Assembly: GCF_000330885.1 (NCBI RefSeq)
Contig: NC_020059.1
Location: 1,787,001-1,851,000, forward strand
Source: Rhizobium tropici CIAT 899
GTDB lineage: Bacteria; Pseudomonadota; Alphaproteobacteria; Rhizobiales; Rhizobiaceae
Reading direction: 5' to 3'
DNA: 64,000 nucleotides
Shown here piece by piece: positions 1 to 9,900 of this stretch. The notes beneath the pieces were generated by a model. That model was not told where the DNA came from and made no database searches. It worked only from the letters and a program-made list of their open reading frames with translations. A program made the position numbers and the translations under genes. Position 1 is the stretch's first letter, and every line of letters starts with the position of its first letter.

Positions 1-1
1 T

Positions 2-1669
2 CTGGAGAAGCGGCTGGAAACGGATCCTCTGCCCGGCACGACGGGCATTGCGCACACGCGCTGGGCAACCCACGGTGTTCCGAATGAAATCAATGCCCAC
101 CCGCATTTCGTGGAAGGCGTTGCTGTCGTCCATAATGGCATCATCGAAAACTTCTCCGAATTGCGCGAAGAGCTGAAGGCCGAAGGCAAGGTATTTGCTT
201 CGCAGACGGATACGGAAGTCGTCGCGCACCTGCTCGCAAACCATATCCGCGAAGGTCTCGAGCCCCGCGCCGCAATGCTGAAGATGTTGAACCGCGTGAC
301 CGGCGCCTACGCATTGGCCGTGATGTTTGAGAACGATCCTGACACGTTGATGGCGGCCCGTTCCGGGCCTCCGCTTGCCGTCGGTTACGGCAAGGGCGAG
401 ATGTTCCTGGGTTCGGATGCGATCGCGCTTGCACCTTTCACCAATGAGATCACCTATCTGGTCGACGGCGACTGCGCGATCGTCACGCATGCCGGCGCGA
501 CCATTCTCGATTTCAACGGCAATGAAGTGACGAGGCCGCGGCAGATTTCCCAGGCAACCGCCTATGTGGTGGACAAGGGCAATCATCGCCACTTCATGGA
601 AAAGGAAATCTACGAGCAGCCGGAAGTCATTTCCCATGCGCTCAGCCACTATGTCGATTTCGCCAGCTATCGCGTGCGTCCGGATGTCTCGGCCATCGAT
701 TTCGGCGGGGTTTCCGGCCTTGCGATATCAGCCTGCGGCACCGCCTATCTCGCCGGCCTCGTGGGTAAATATTGGTTCGAGCGCTATGCGCGCCTGCCGG
801 TCGAAATCGATGTTGCCTCCGAGTTCCGCTATCGCGAAATGCCGTTGTCGCCGTCGCAGGCGGCCCTGTTTATCTCGCAGTCCGGCGAGACCGCCGACAC
901 ACTGGCGTCACTGCGCTATTGCCGTGATAACGGCCTGAAAATCGGTGCTGTCGTCAATGTGAGGGAATCGACCATCGCGCGCGAGTCCGACGCGGTGTTT
1001 CCGATCCTGGCCGGCCCGGAAATCGGTGTCGCTTCGACGAAGGCTTTCACCTGCCAGCTTGCCGTTCTTGCCTCGCTGGCGATTGGAGCCGGCGTCGCTC
1101 GGGGTACCATTAGCGCCGAAGATGAACAGGAAATGGTGCGCCATCTCGTCGAGATGCCGCGTATCATGGCGAATGTTCTGAATATCATCCAGCCGCAGAT
1201 GGAAAGCCTGTCGCGCGAGATCTCGAAGTTCAAGGATGTGCTCTATCTCGGCCGTGGCACCAGCTTCCCGCTCGCCATGGAAGGTGCGCTGAAGCTCAAG
1301 GAGATTTCCTACATCCACGCAGAGGGCTATGCGGCCGGCGAATTGAAGCATGGGCCGATTGCGCTGATCGACGAGAACATGCCCGTTATCGTCATCGCTC
1401 CGCATGACCGCTTCTTCGATAAGACCGTTTCCAACATGCAGGAAGTTGCGGCTCGTGGCGGTCGAATCATCTTCATCACGGATGAAATTGGCGCTGCCGC
1501 ATCGACATTGCCGACCATGGCGACGATCACCTTGCCCGTCGTCGACGAGATCATAGCCCCGATCATCTTTTCGCTGCCGATTCAATTGCTTGCCTATCAT
1601 ACGGCCGTGTTCATGGGCACGGATGTCGATCAGCCGCGCAATCTCGCCAAATCGGTCACCGTGGAATAG
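2..1669 (+). CDS. glmS: glutamine--fructose-6-phosphate aminotransferase, 5'-truncated by window edge
   Basis: GlmS converts fructose 6-phosphate and glutamine to glucosamine 6-phosphate, the first step toward UDP-GlcNAc for peptidoglycan and lipid A. The reading frame is open from base 2, so the true start, including the N-terminal nucleophile Cys, lies upstream. The glutaminase signature GIAHTRWATHG is seen at about bases 47-79. Two SIS sugar-isomerase domains follow, with SQSGETADT and the GRGTSFPLAMEGALKLKE region. The C-terminus DQPRNLAKSVTVE is the canonical GlmS tail. A hairpin downstream (1705-1730) may end the transcript. Identity is very secure; only the 5' end is missing. Confidence 0.97.
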   Translation: MEKRLETDPLPGTTGIAHTRWATHGVPNEINAHPHFVEGVAVVHNGIIENFSELREELKAEGKVFASQTDTEVVAHLLANHIREGLEPRAAMLKMLNRVTGAYALAVMFENDPDTLMAARSGPPLAVGYGKGEMFLGSDAIALAPFTNEITYLVDGDCAIVTHAGATILDFNGNEVTRPRQISQATAYVVDKGNHRHFMEKEIYEQPEVISHALSHYVDFASYRVRPDVSAIDFGGVSGLAISACGTAYLAGLVGKYWFERYARLPVEIDVASEFRYREMPLSPSQAALFISQSGETADTLASLRYCRDNGLKIGAVVNVRESTIARESDAVFPILAGPEIGVASTKAFTCQLAVLASLAIGAGVARGTISAEDEQEMVRHLVEMPRIMANVLNIIQPQMESLSREISKFKDVLYLGRGTSFPLAMEGALKLKEISYIHAEGYAAGELKHGPIALIDENMPVIVIAPHDRFFDKTVSNMQEVAARGGRIIFITDEIGAAASTLPTMATITLPVVDEIIAPIIFSLPIQLLAYHTAVFMGTDVDQPRNLAKSVTVE

Positions 1670-1704
1670 GATTCCTTCCGCCGCGCATTTGCCGTCACGT
1701 CCTC

Positions 1705-1730
1705 GTGAGCCGATCGCTTGTTCGGCTCAC
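1705..1730 (+). terminator. hairpin after glmS
   Basis: Perfect 9-bp inverted repeat GTGAGCCGA / TCGGCTCAC with an 8-nt loop, 35 bp past the glmS stop. No clear T-run follows, so intrinsic termination is uncertain. Confidence 0.45.
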
Positions 1731-1844
1731 AGATGTGGCTAGCGGGTTGTATGCCGCGCCAATTTCTGGCACGATTCGCCCACGGAGATGGGGGGAGGGT
1801 TTGCCGGGAAGCGGTAGCGACGGGACGGAGTTTTCGAGCGGCGA

Positions 1845-2543
1845 ATGACTGAAAAACTCATCAAAATGTCCGTGACGACGCGGATCAGAAACAATTTCCT
1901 GGCCGGCCTGATTATCTGTGCCCCGATCGCCATTACACTATGGCTGACCTGGTCCGTCGTCCATTGGGCCGATAGCTGGGTTCGCCCCTACATTCCCGCG
2001 CGCTACGATCCCGAGAGCTATCTGAACTTCGCTGTACCTGGTACCGGCCTGGTAATTGCGATGATCTTTATCACGATCGTCGGATTTCTGGCCAAGAACC
2101 TGATCGGTCAGAGCATCGTCCGCTTCGGCGAGTCGATCGTCAATCGCGTGCCGCTGGTGCGCACGATCTACAAGAGCGTCAAGCAGATCTTCGAAACGGT
2201 GCTGAAAGAGCAGGGCACCTCGTTCAAGAAGGTTGGGCTGATCGAATATCCAAGCCCGGGCCTCTGGTCCATGGTCTTCATATCGACGGATGCCAAAGGC
2301 GAGATCGCTTCGAAATTCAATGCCATGGGTCAGGACATGGTGGCAGTCTTCCTGCCGCCGACGCCGGTGCCGACGGCCGGCTTCCTTGTCTTCGTTCCGC
2401 GCGAAAAGATCACGGTGCTCGATATGAGCCCGGAGGATGGCGCCAAGCTGCTGATCTCGGGCGGCCTTGTGTCGCCGGAATACAAGGAACTGGTCGCAGC
2501 CAAGAAACTGCAGCAGCCGATTCCGATGAATTCTTTGACCTAA
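1845..2543 (+). CDS. DUF502 family membrane protein
   Basis: A 232-aa protein of the DUF502 family, function unknown. It has two hydrophobic segments, at about residues 18-40 (FLAGLIICAPIAITLWLTW) and about 63-85 (GTGLVIAMIFITIVGFLAK). A soluble domain follows, containing VNRVPLVRTIYKSVKQIFET and GFLVFVPREKI, both typical of the family. The start used is ATG 1845; an in-frame ATG at 1866 is an alternative. It lies downstream of glmS and upstream of recG, a neighbourhood familiar in rhizobia. The protein is predicted to sit in the inner membrane. Family assignment is firm; the role is unknown. Confidence 0.85.
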   Translation: MTEKLIKMSVTTRIRNNFLAGLIICAPIAITLWLTWSVVHWADSWVRPYIPARYDPESYLNFAVPGTGLVIAMIFITIVGFLAKNLIGQSIVRFGESIVNRVPLVRTIYKSVKQIFETVLKEQGTSFKKVGLIEYPSPGLWSMVFISTDAKGEIASKFNAMGQDMVAVFLPPTPVPTAGFLVFVPREKITVLDMSPEDGAKLLISGGLVSPEYKELVAAKKLQQPIPMNSLT

Positions 2544-2592
2544 ATTGCTCATCTTCCAATGGTTGGATCAATAGATTCGCGTTCTGCGCGAA

Positions 2593-2610
2593 CTGTCATG
2601 CCTTTATCAT
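2593..2610 (+). promoter_or_regulatory. candidate Pho box (PhoB site)
   Basis: CTGTCAT-GCCT-TTATCAT: two 7-mers with a 4-nt spacer, matching the rhizobial Pho-box architecture CTGTCAT-N4-CTGTCAT (first half perfect, second half 5/7). It lies 163 bp upstream of a phytase-like gene, a plausible phosphate-starvation target. Inferred from sequence only. Confidence 0.45.
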
Positions 2611-2772
2611 ATTGACACCTTAGATCGTCAGTCGGGGCAGACAATCGCATGTATCTCAACATCGAATGTTCGGGGCATGGGCACCGAGCTGCGGATCTTC
2701 AACGCGGTCCGCAAACAGGCGGGAGATGGATGTCGTTGCCTCCACAAAAGTTTTTATCAGGAGGATATTGTC

Positions 2773-4269
2773 TTGAGATATATGCGTTCGAAGAGCTTGC
2801 CGCTGCTGTCGGCGGCGCTTGCGACATTTGTTTTCACGGCTCCAATGCCGGCGCTGGCGGATAATTCCGTGACGATTGAAGGCGTGACGCTCGTCAACAA
2901 GGGCCGCGTCGCCGTCGGCCGCATCCCGGCCAATCTGCGCGACAAGTTCGGCGAGACCTTCGGTTCCGGTTCGGGCATGTCGATCGATACCAAGAGCTGG
3001 GTTCGCAATGCCGATGGCACCTACAACGGCTCGCTGTGGCTGCTGCCGGACCGCGGCTATAACGTAGCCGGCACCACCGATTACCGCGGGCGTCTCAACA
3101 CCATCGATATCAAGCTGACGCCGATTGCCCCCGGTGCAGCGCCTCCAGCCGGTAAGGAACAGGCGGGCGTCGAAGCCAAGCTCGCGGATACGCTGCTGTT
3201 GAAGGACAACAAGGGCAACGAAACCACTGGCCTTGACCCAGCCACCGGCGTTCGCCAGGCGGAAGGCGGCATGCCGCTTCTGCCGCAGGCACCGAACGGC
3301 AAGATCGCGCTCGATAACGAAGCCATTGCCCGGCTGCCCGATGGTTCTATGTTCATCAGCGATGAATACGGTCCCTATATCTACCGCTTCTCGGCGGATG
3401 GGCTGATGATCTCGGCCACGGCACCACCGGCCGCGTTTCTGCCGATGCGCCACGGCGCCGTGAATTTTTCCTCGAACAATCCCGGCCCTGGCGAAACCGC
3501 GCCAGATCCGAAGGATCCGACCAGCGGGCGCCAAAATAATCAGGGTTTCGAGGGCATGTCCCTGACTCCGGACGGTAAGTTCCTGATCGTCGTGCTCCAG
3601 TCCGCGACTCGCCAGGATGGTGGCGATTCCAGCTCCACGCGCCAGAATACCCGCGCGCTTGTCTTTGATGCCGCCGATCCTGCAAATCTGAAGCTGGTGC
3701 ACGAATATGTCGTGCCTCTGCCGGTCTTTACCAATGACAAGGGCAAGACGGCCGTTGCCGCCCAAAGCGAAATCGTGGCGCTTTCGCCGACAAGCTTCCT
3801 GATGCTGGCGCGAGACAGCAACAATGGCTACGGCCAGAAGGGCGACAAGTCGCTCTATCGCAGCGTTGTGGCCGTCGATGTGTCCGCTGCCACCGATATT
3901 GCCGGCGGCAAGTTCGACAGCGATACGGCGGTCGCACCGAAGGGCGTTCTTGATCCTTCGGTAAAGCCGGCTGTCCTCAGCCAGTTCATCGACATCAACG
4001 ATGGCGCCGATCTAGCGCGTTTTGGTCTGCATAATGGCGCACCGAACGACCGCAACAACCTCTCTGAAAAGTGGGAGGCCATGTCGATCGTCAGCATTCA
4101 GGATCCGAAGCTGCCCGACGATTACTTCCTGTTCGTCGCCAACGACAACGACTTCATCACCCAGGACGGTTTCCAGGTCGGCGCTGCCTACAAGGATGAC
4201 AGCGGCGCCGATGTCGATACCATGTTCCAGGTATTCCAGGTTACCATTCCCGGTCTCTCCGCCAAATGA
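2773..4269 (+). CDS. secreted esterase-like/phytase-like protein
   Basis: Predicted secreted protein of the 'esterase-like activity of phytase' family (PF13449-type), about 498 aa. It has an N-terminal signal peptide (RSKSLPLLSAALATFVF, cleavage near PALADN). The mature region carries the beta-propeller-like signatures SGMSIDTKSW, LLPDRGYN, RLPDGSMFISDEYGPYIYRF, NQGFEGMSLTPDGKFLIV and KWEAMSIVSI. A TTG start at 2773 is chosen because AGGAGG (2759-2764) stands 8 nt upstream; an ATG at 2782 is possible. A Pho-box-like site precedes it, consistent with phosphate scavenging. The actual substrate cannot be read from sequence. Convergent with recG. Confidence 0.8.
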   Translation: MRYMRSKSLPLLSAALATFVFTAPMPALADNSVTIEGVTLVNKGRVAVGRIPANLRDKFGETFGSGSGMSIDTKSWVRNADGTYNGSLWLLPDRGYNVAGTTDYRGRLNTIDIKLTPIAPGAAPPAGKEQAGVEAKLADTLLLKDNKGNETTGLDPATGVRQAEGGMPLLPQAPNGKIALDNEAIARLPDGSMFISDEYGPYIYRFSADGLMISATAPPAAFLPMRHGAVNFSSNNPGPGETAPDPKDPTSGRQNNQGFEGMSLTPDGKFLIVVLQSATRQDGGDSSSTRQNTRALVFDAADPANLKLVHEYVVPLPVFTNDKGKTAVAAQSEIVALSPTSFLMLARDSNNGYGQKGDKSLYRSVVAVDVSAATDIAGGKFDSDTAVAPKGVLDPSVKPAVLSQFIDINDGADLARFGLHNGAPNDRNNLSEKWEAMSIVSIQDPKLPDDYFLFVANDNDFITQDGFQVGAAYKDDSGADVDTMFQVFQVTIPGLSAK

Positions 4270-4281
4270 TGTTTTGAAACA

Positions 4282-4308
4282 GGATGGGCGCAGTCGCTGC
4301 GCTCATCC
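4282..4308. terminator. bidirectional hairpin between convergent genes
   Basis: An 11-bp stem with one G.T wobble (GGATGGGCGCA / TGCGCTCATCC) and a 5-nt loop sits exactly between the phytase-like gene and the recG stop. On the minus strand it is followed by a T-rich stretch, so it probably serves recG as well. Confidence 0.6.
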
Positions 4309-4310
4309 GC

Positions 4311-6416
4311 TTACCCCGCTCGCAGGAAGCGGATCGCCTCGTCGCGGCGGAAGAGATAGAGCAGGGTGCGAACCGCTGCGCCGCGCTCGCTCATAAGCTC
4401 CGGATCGCGCTCGATCAGATAGGCGGCATCCTTGCGGGCGATCTCCAGAAGATCGGCATGAGCCTCGAGGCTGGCGATGCGGAAGCCCGGCGTGCCGGAC
4501 TGGCGTGTCCCCAGAAGCTCACCTTCGCCGCGCAGCTTCAAGTCCTCCTCGGCAATGCGGAAGCCGTCTTCGGTCTCTCGCATGATCGACAGTCGCGCAT
4601 GCCCGGTTTCGCCGAGGGGGCCCTTGTAGAGAAGGATACAGGTCGAGGCTTCGTCACCGCGACCAACGCGCCCGCGCAACTGGTGAAGCTGCGCCAGGCC
4701 GAAGCGCTCGGCGTGTTCGATAACCATGATCGTCGCGTCCGGCACGTCGACGCCCACTTCGACGACCGTCGTTGCCACAAGCAGGCGGATCTCGCCATTC
4801 TTGAACGCCATCATGACGGCGTCTTTTTCCGGTCCGCTCATTCGGCCATGAATGAGGCCGATGCCGGGGCCGAGCGCCTTGATCAGCGTTTCATGACGCT
4901 CCTCGACCGACATTAAATCGGATTCTTCGGATTCCTCCACAAGTGGGCATATCCAATAAGCTTTTTTGCCTTCCGAAAGCGCGCTTTTCAGCCGGCCAAC
5001 GATGTCGCCGGTCCGTTCATTCGGGATGGTGATCGTCTGGATCGGCTTTCGGCCCGCCGGCTTCTCGGTGAGCTTGGAAACGTCCATATCGCCGAAAGCG
5101 GCAAGCACCAGTGTTCGCGGAATGGGCGTCGCGGTCATGACGAGCATATGCGGCGAGATGCCTTTTGCGGTCAGGCGCAGGCGCTGGTGAACGCCGAAGC
5201 GATGCTGCTCGTCGACGACAGCCAGCATCAGATTGGCATAGGCGACGCTATCCTGAAAGAGAGCATGGGTGCCGATGATGATCTGCGCTTCGCCGGAGGC
5301 AATGCGCTCCAGGATCGCATCCCGCTCGCGGCCCTTCGTGCGGCCTGTGAGAACTTCGACGGAAAGGTTTGCGTTTGCTGCGAATTTTGAAATCGTAGCG
5401 AAGTGTTGTCGGGCAAGGATTTCGGTTGGTGCCATCAGTACCGCCTGGCCGCCGCTTTCGATAACGGCTGCGATCGCCATCAACGCCACCAGCGTCTTGC
5501 CCGCGCCGACATCGCCCTGCAACAGCCGGAGCATGCGCTCGGTGCCGGCCATATCCTTGAGAATATCGGCCACTGCATCTCGCTGGCTGTTCGTCATAGA
5601 GAAAGGAAGAGATTCCAGTATCTTGCCACTGATCTCTCCAGTTGCATGCGCCGACTGCCCCGCAACCTTGCGCAGCCTTTGGCGTACCAGCGAAAGCGAC
5701 AATTGCCCGGCCAGGAACTCGTCATAGGCAAGCCGGCGTCGCGCCGGTGCCTGCGGGTCGATATCGGCCGCATCTCTCGGCGCATGCAGCATGTGGAAGG
5801 CATCGGAGATCGAGGGGAAACCCTGCTTCTGCGTCAGGGCTATATCATCCCACTCGGGCAGCTGCGGAATGCGTGGCAATGCTGCCTCTATCGTCTTGCG
5901 CAGGAACTTCGGCGTAAGCCCGGCGGTTAGCGGATAGACCGGTTCGACCAGCGGCAGGTTTTCCGCCTCGCTCTCGCGCATGATATAATCCGGATGCACC
6001 ATCGACGGCCGGCCGTTGAACCAGTCGACCTTGCCGCTGACGGTAACGGTTTCATCGATCGGCAGCTGCTTTTCGAGCCATTGCGCCTTGCCACGAAAAA
6101 AGACCAGCGCTAGTTCGCCTGTTTCGTCGTGCAGATAGACGCGATAAGGCACGTTGCTGCGCGGATTGGGCGGCGGCTGATGGCGATCGACGCGGCCGGT
6201 GATGGTGACGATGGCCCCCTGCGGCGCCCGGGCAATGCCCGGCTGTTCGCGCCGGTCGATGATCGAATGCGGCGCGTGGAAAATCAGGTCGATGACGCGG
6301 CAATCGTCGATGGTTTCCCGATCGAGCAGCTTCACCAGCAGTTCCGATACCTTCGGCCCGACGCCTGATAGCGAGGAGATGGAGGCAAACAGCGGGTCGA
6401 GGATAGCGGGACGCAT
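4311..6416 (-). CDS. recG: ATP-dependent DNA helicase RecG
   Basis: RecG is a superfamily 2 helicase that remodels stalled replication forks and Holliday junctions. The 701-aa protein has the N-terminal wedge/OB domain (about residues 60-150), a Walker A motif GDVGAGKT at residues 301-308, the DEQHRFGV Walker B box, the motif TATPIPRT, and the C-terminal RGRVGRG and TRQSGTPGFRIA motifs. The start is placed at 6416 (MRPAILDPLF); an upstream in-frame start would add 12 poorly supported residues. It is transcribed away from the divergent sdhE-mfd pair. Assignment is secure. Confidence 0.96.
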   Translation of the reverse strand: MRPAILDPLFASISSLSGVGPKVSELLVKLLDRETIDDCRVIDLIFHAPHSIIDRREQPGIARAPQGAIVTITGRVDRHQPPPNPRSNVPYRVYLHDETGELALVFFRGKAQWLEKQLPIDETVTVSGKVDWFNGRPSMVHPDYIMRESEAENLPLVEPVYPLTAGLTPKFLRKTIEAALPRIPQLPEWDDIALTQKQGFPSISDAFHMLHAPRDAADIDPQAPARRRLAYDEFLAGQLSLSLVRQRLRKVAGQSAHATGEISGKILESLPFSMTNSQRDAVADILKDMAGTERMLRLLQGDVGAGKTLVALMAIAAVIESGGQAVLMAPTEILARQHFATISKFAANANLSVEVLTGRTKGRERDAILERIASGEAQIIIGTHALFQDSVAYANLMLAVVDEQHRFGVHQRLRLTAKGISPHMLVMTATPIPRTLVLAAFGDMDVSKLTEKPAGRKPIQTITIPNERTGDIVGRLKSALSEGKKAYWICPLVEESEESDLMSVEERHETLIKALGPGIGLIHGRMSGPEKDAVMMAFKNGEIRLLVATTVVEVGVDVPDATIMVIEHAERFGLAQLHQLRGRVGRGDEASTCILLYKGPLGETGHARLSIMRETEDGFRIAEEDLKLRGEGELLGTRQSGTPGFRIASLEAHADLLEIARKDAAYLIERDPELMSERGAAVRTLLYLFRRDEAIRFLRAG

Positions 6417-6588
6417 GGCGGCAAAATGCGACGGGCAGGGCGCATTTGGCAAGGGGCACCGGAGAACTCGATCTCTTTGAGATCAACACTCCCCGGAAAA
6501 TTGCATTGCAGGTGCTTTTTTCTGAAAAACAGGTTCCCACCTTTGAGTGCTGGTTTTATAGAGACGCATCAACATAAAGGTGTTTTTG

Positions 6589-6903
6589 ATGACTGGGCTG
6601 ACCCTCAGCAGTGCCGATCTCGATCCTCGCCGTCGGCGCATCCTTTTCCGTTGCTGGCATCGCGGCATCCGCGAGATGGATCTCGTCTTCGGCCAGTTTG
6701 CCGATAACGAGTTGCCGCGCCTCGCCGAAGCTGATCTTGATGAGCTCGAGCGCATCATGGCTGAAGAGGACAACGATCTCCTCAAATGGATCCTCGGTAG
6801 TGAGCCGACGCCTCAGCATCTGCGCACACCGCTCTTTGAGCGCCTGGCATCCTACAAGCCCGATTTCGAAGAGATCGCCGAAAGGTTCGGATTAACGAAA
6901 TGA
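6589..6903 (+). CDS. sdhE: FAD assembly factor SdhE
   Basis: A 104-aa protein of the SdhE/Sdh5 (DUF339) family, which promotes covalent flavinylation of the succinate dehydrogenase flavoprotein in the cytoplasm. The signature RRRRILFRCWHRGIREMDLV is at residues 14-33; SdhE proteins carry a conserved RGxxExD motif, here RGIREMD. The start is ATG 6589; a GTG nine bases upstream is less likely. Its TGA stop overlaps the mfd start codon (ATGA at 6900-6903), so the two are probably translationally coupled, an arrangement known in rhizobia. Confidence 0.93.
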   Translation: MTGLTLSSADLDPRRRRILFRCWHRGIREMDLVFGQFADNELPRLAEADLDELERIMAEEDNDLLKWILGSEPTPQHLRTPLFERLASYKPDFEEIAERFGLTK

Positions 6904-9900
6904 TCCCCGGTTTCGATGCGAAGAAGCTGCTCGCCGCAAGCGAGCCGGTGACGATCGGTCATGTTCCGGCTGGTCTGGAGCCGTTCCTGATTGCCGAAAT
7001 GGCAAAGGCCGGTCAGCCGGTCGCCTATGTCATGTCCGACGGTCAGCACATGGCCGATGTCGAACAGATGCTCGGCTTCATCGCGCCTGAAATTCCGGTA
7101 CTCACCCTGCCGGCCTGGGATTGCCTTCCCTACGACCGCGTTTCCCCAAGTTCCGACACCTCGGCCCGGCGCTTGGCGGCTTTGTCCGGCCTGATCGCGC
7201 ATCATCGCAAACCGCATGCAGCCATTGTGCTGGTGACTGTCAACGCCATGCTGCAGAAGGTCGCCCCGCAGGAAATCATCGAAAGCCTGGCGTTCTTCGC
7301 CCGCCCCGGCAACCAGATCCGGATGGACGATATCGCGGCTCGCCTCGAGCGCAACGGCTTCGAGCGCGTGGCGACCGTGCGCGAGGTCGGCGAATATGCC
7401 GTGCGCGGCGGCATTCTCGACGTCTTCGTTCCGGGCACGGAAGAGCCGGTGCGCCTGGATTTCTTCGGCGATACGCTGGAAAGCATCCGCAGCTTCGATC
7501 CGGCCAGCCAGCGCACGACAGGGCAGGTGCGTTCGCTCGATCTCAATCCGATGAGCGAAGTGACGTTGACGCCGGATACGATCAGCCGCTTCCGCAAGAA
7601 TTATCTCTCCGCCTTCGGCGCCGCCACGCGCGACGACGCGCTCTATCTCGCGGTCTCCGAAGGTCGCCGCTATGCCGGCATGGAACATTGGCTGCCGCTG
7701 TTCTACGAGAAGCTCGAGACGGTCTTCGATTACCTTAAGGGCTTCCGGCTGGTGACGGATCATACGGTGCGCGAGGCCGCCGAGGAGCGTTCCAAGCTCG
7801 TCTTCGACTATTACGATGCCCGCCTGCATTCCGGCCAGCAAGGCAAGGGGCAGATGGCGCAGGGAACGCCCTACAAGCCCGTTACCCCGGGCCAGCTCTA
7901 TCTTGACGGCAAGGCTTTCGGCAACGCGCTCGATGCCTTCGGCGCCGTCCGCATCTCGCCCTTCAACGAGCATGAGGGCGAGGCGCGCCGCGTCATCGAG
8001 CTTGATGCCCGTCAGGGGCCGCGCTGGGCACGCTCCGCGACCGATAGCGCCGACAGTGAGCGCGTCAACGTCTTCGATGCAGTCGTCAAGCATATCGCCG
8101 ATAAGCGGGCTTCGGGCGGCAAGGTGCTGATTTCGGCCTGGACGGAAGGCTCGCTCGATCGCCTCCTGCAGGTGCTATCCGAACACGGGCTGGCGCGCGT
8201 CAAGACGATCGAGGCCTTCAAGGACCTTGGCGGCCTGGCGAAGGGTGAGGCGGCCGCAGCCGTGCTCAGCCTCGAAGCCGGTTTCGAAACCGGCGATCTG
8301 ATCGTTATCGGCGAGCAGGATATTCTCGGCGACCGCATGGTGCGCCGTTCCAAGCGGCGCAAGCGAGCCGCCGATTTCATCTCGGAAGTAGCAGGCCTTG
8401 ATGAAGGCTCGATCGTCGTTCATGCCGAGCACGGTATCGGCCGTTTCGTTGGCCTCAGGACCATCGAGGCAGCCGGCGCACCGCATGCCTGCCTCGAGCT
8501 GCAATATGCCGACGATGCCAAGCTGTTCCTGCCGGTCGAAAACATCGATCTGCTCTCGCGCTATGGCGGCGAGGGCACAGAGGCGCAGCTCGACAAGCTC
8601 GGCGGCGGCGCATGGCAGATGCGCAAGGCCAAGCTCAAGAAGCGCCTGCTGGATATGGCCGGCGCCTTGATCCGCGTCGCGGCCGAACGCCTGACGCGGC
8701 ATGCGCCTGTGCTCAGCACGCCGGATGGACTGTATGACGAATTTGCCGCGCGTTTCCCCTATGACGAGACCGACGACCAGATGAACGCCATCGAGGCAGT
8801 GCGTGAAGATCTTGGTGCCGGCCGGCCGATGGATCGCCTCGTGTGCGGCGATGTCGGCTTCGGCAAGACGGAAGTGGCGCTGCGCGCAGCCTTCGTCGCT
8901 GCCATGAATGGCGTACAGGTCGCGGTCGTTGTGCCGACGACGCTGCTTTCGCGCCAGCATTTCAAGACCTTCTCCGAGCGCTTCCGTGGGCTGCCGATCC
9001 GCATACAGCAGGCATCTCGTCTGGTCGGTTCCAAGGAACTGGCGCTCACCAAGAAGGAAGTGGCCGATGGCAAGACCGATATCGTTGTCGGCACCCACGC
9101 GCTGCTCGGCGCCGGCATCCAGTTCGCCAATCTCGGCCTGCTCGTCATCGACGAGGAGCAGCATTTCGGCGTCAAGCACAAGGAGCGCCTGAAGGAGCTG
9201 AAGAGCGATGTGCATGTGCTGACGCTGTCGGCGACACCGATCCCGCGCACCTTGCAGCTTGCGATGACCGGTGTACGCGAACTGTCGCTCATCACCACGC
9301 CGCCCGTCGATCGTATGGCGGTGCGCACCTTCATCTCGCCCTTCGATTCGCTGGTCATCCGCGAAACGCTGATGCGTGAGCATTATCGTGGCGGCCAGAG
9401 CTTCTATGTCTGTCCGCGCCTCGCCGATCTCGCCGATATCCATGCCTTCCTGCAATCGGATGTGCCGGAGCTGAAGGTGGCGGTCGCCCATGGCCAGATG
9501 CCCGCCGGTGAGCTGGAAGACATCATGAACGCCTTCTACGAAGGCCGTTATGACGTCCTGCTTTCGACGACCATTGTCGAATCCGGCCTCGACGTGCCGA
9601 CGGCCAACACGCTGATCGTCCATCGCGCCGATATGTTCGGCCTTGCCCAGCTATATCAGCTCCGTGGTCGCGTCGGCCGCTCCAAGGTGCGCGCCTTCGC
9701 ACTTTTCACGCTGCCGGTCAACAAGGTGCTGACCACGACGGCGGAGCGCAGGCTCAAGGTGCTGCAGTCGCTGGATACGCTCGGCGCCGGCTTCCAGCTT
9801 GCGAGCCACGATCTCGATATCCGCGGCGCCGGCAATCTGCTGGGCGAGGAACAGTCCGGCCATATCAAGGAAGTTGGCTTTGAGCTTTACCAGCAGATGC

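Noticed and set aside
6852..8093. 413-aa ORF antisense to mfd (also 8175-9623, 482 aa)
   Set aside because: Composition reflects the high-GC complement of mfd codons; no family motif or ribosome site, and mfd is fully convincing.
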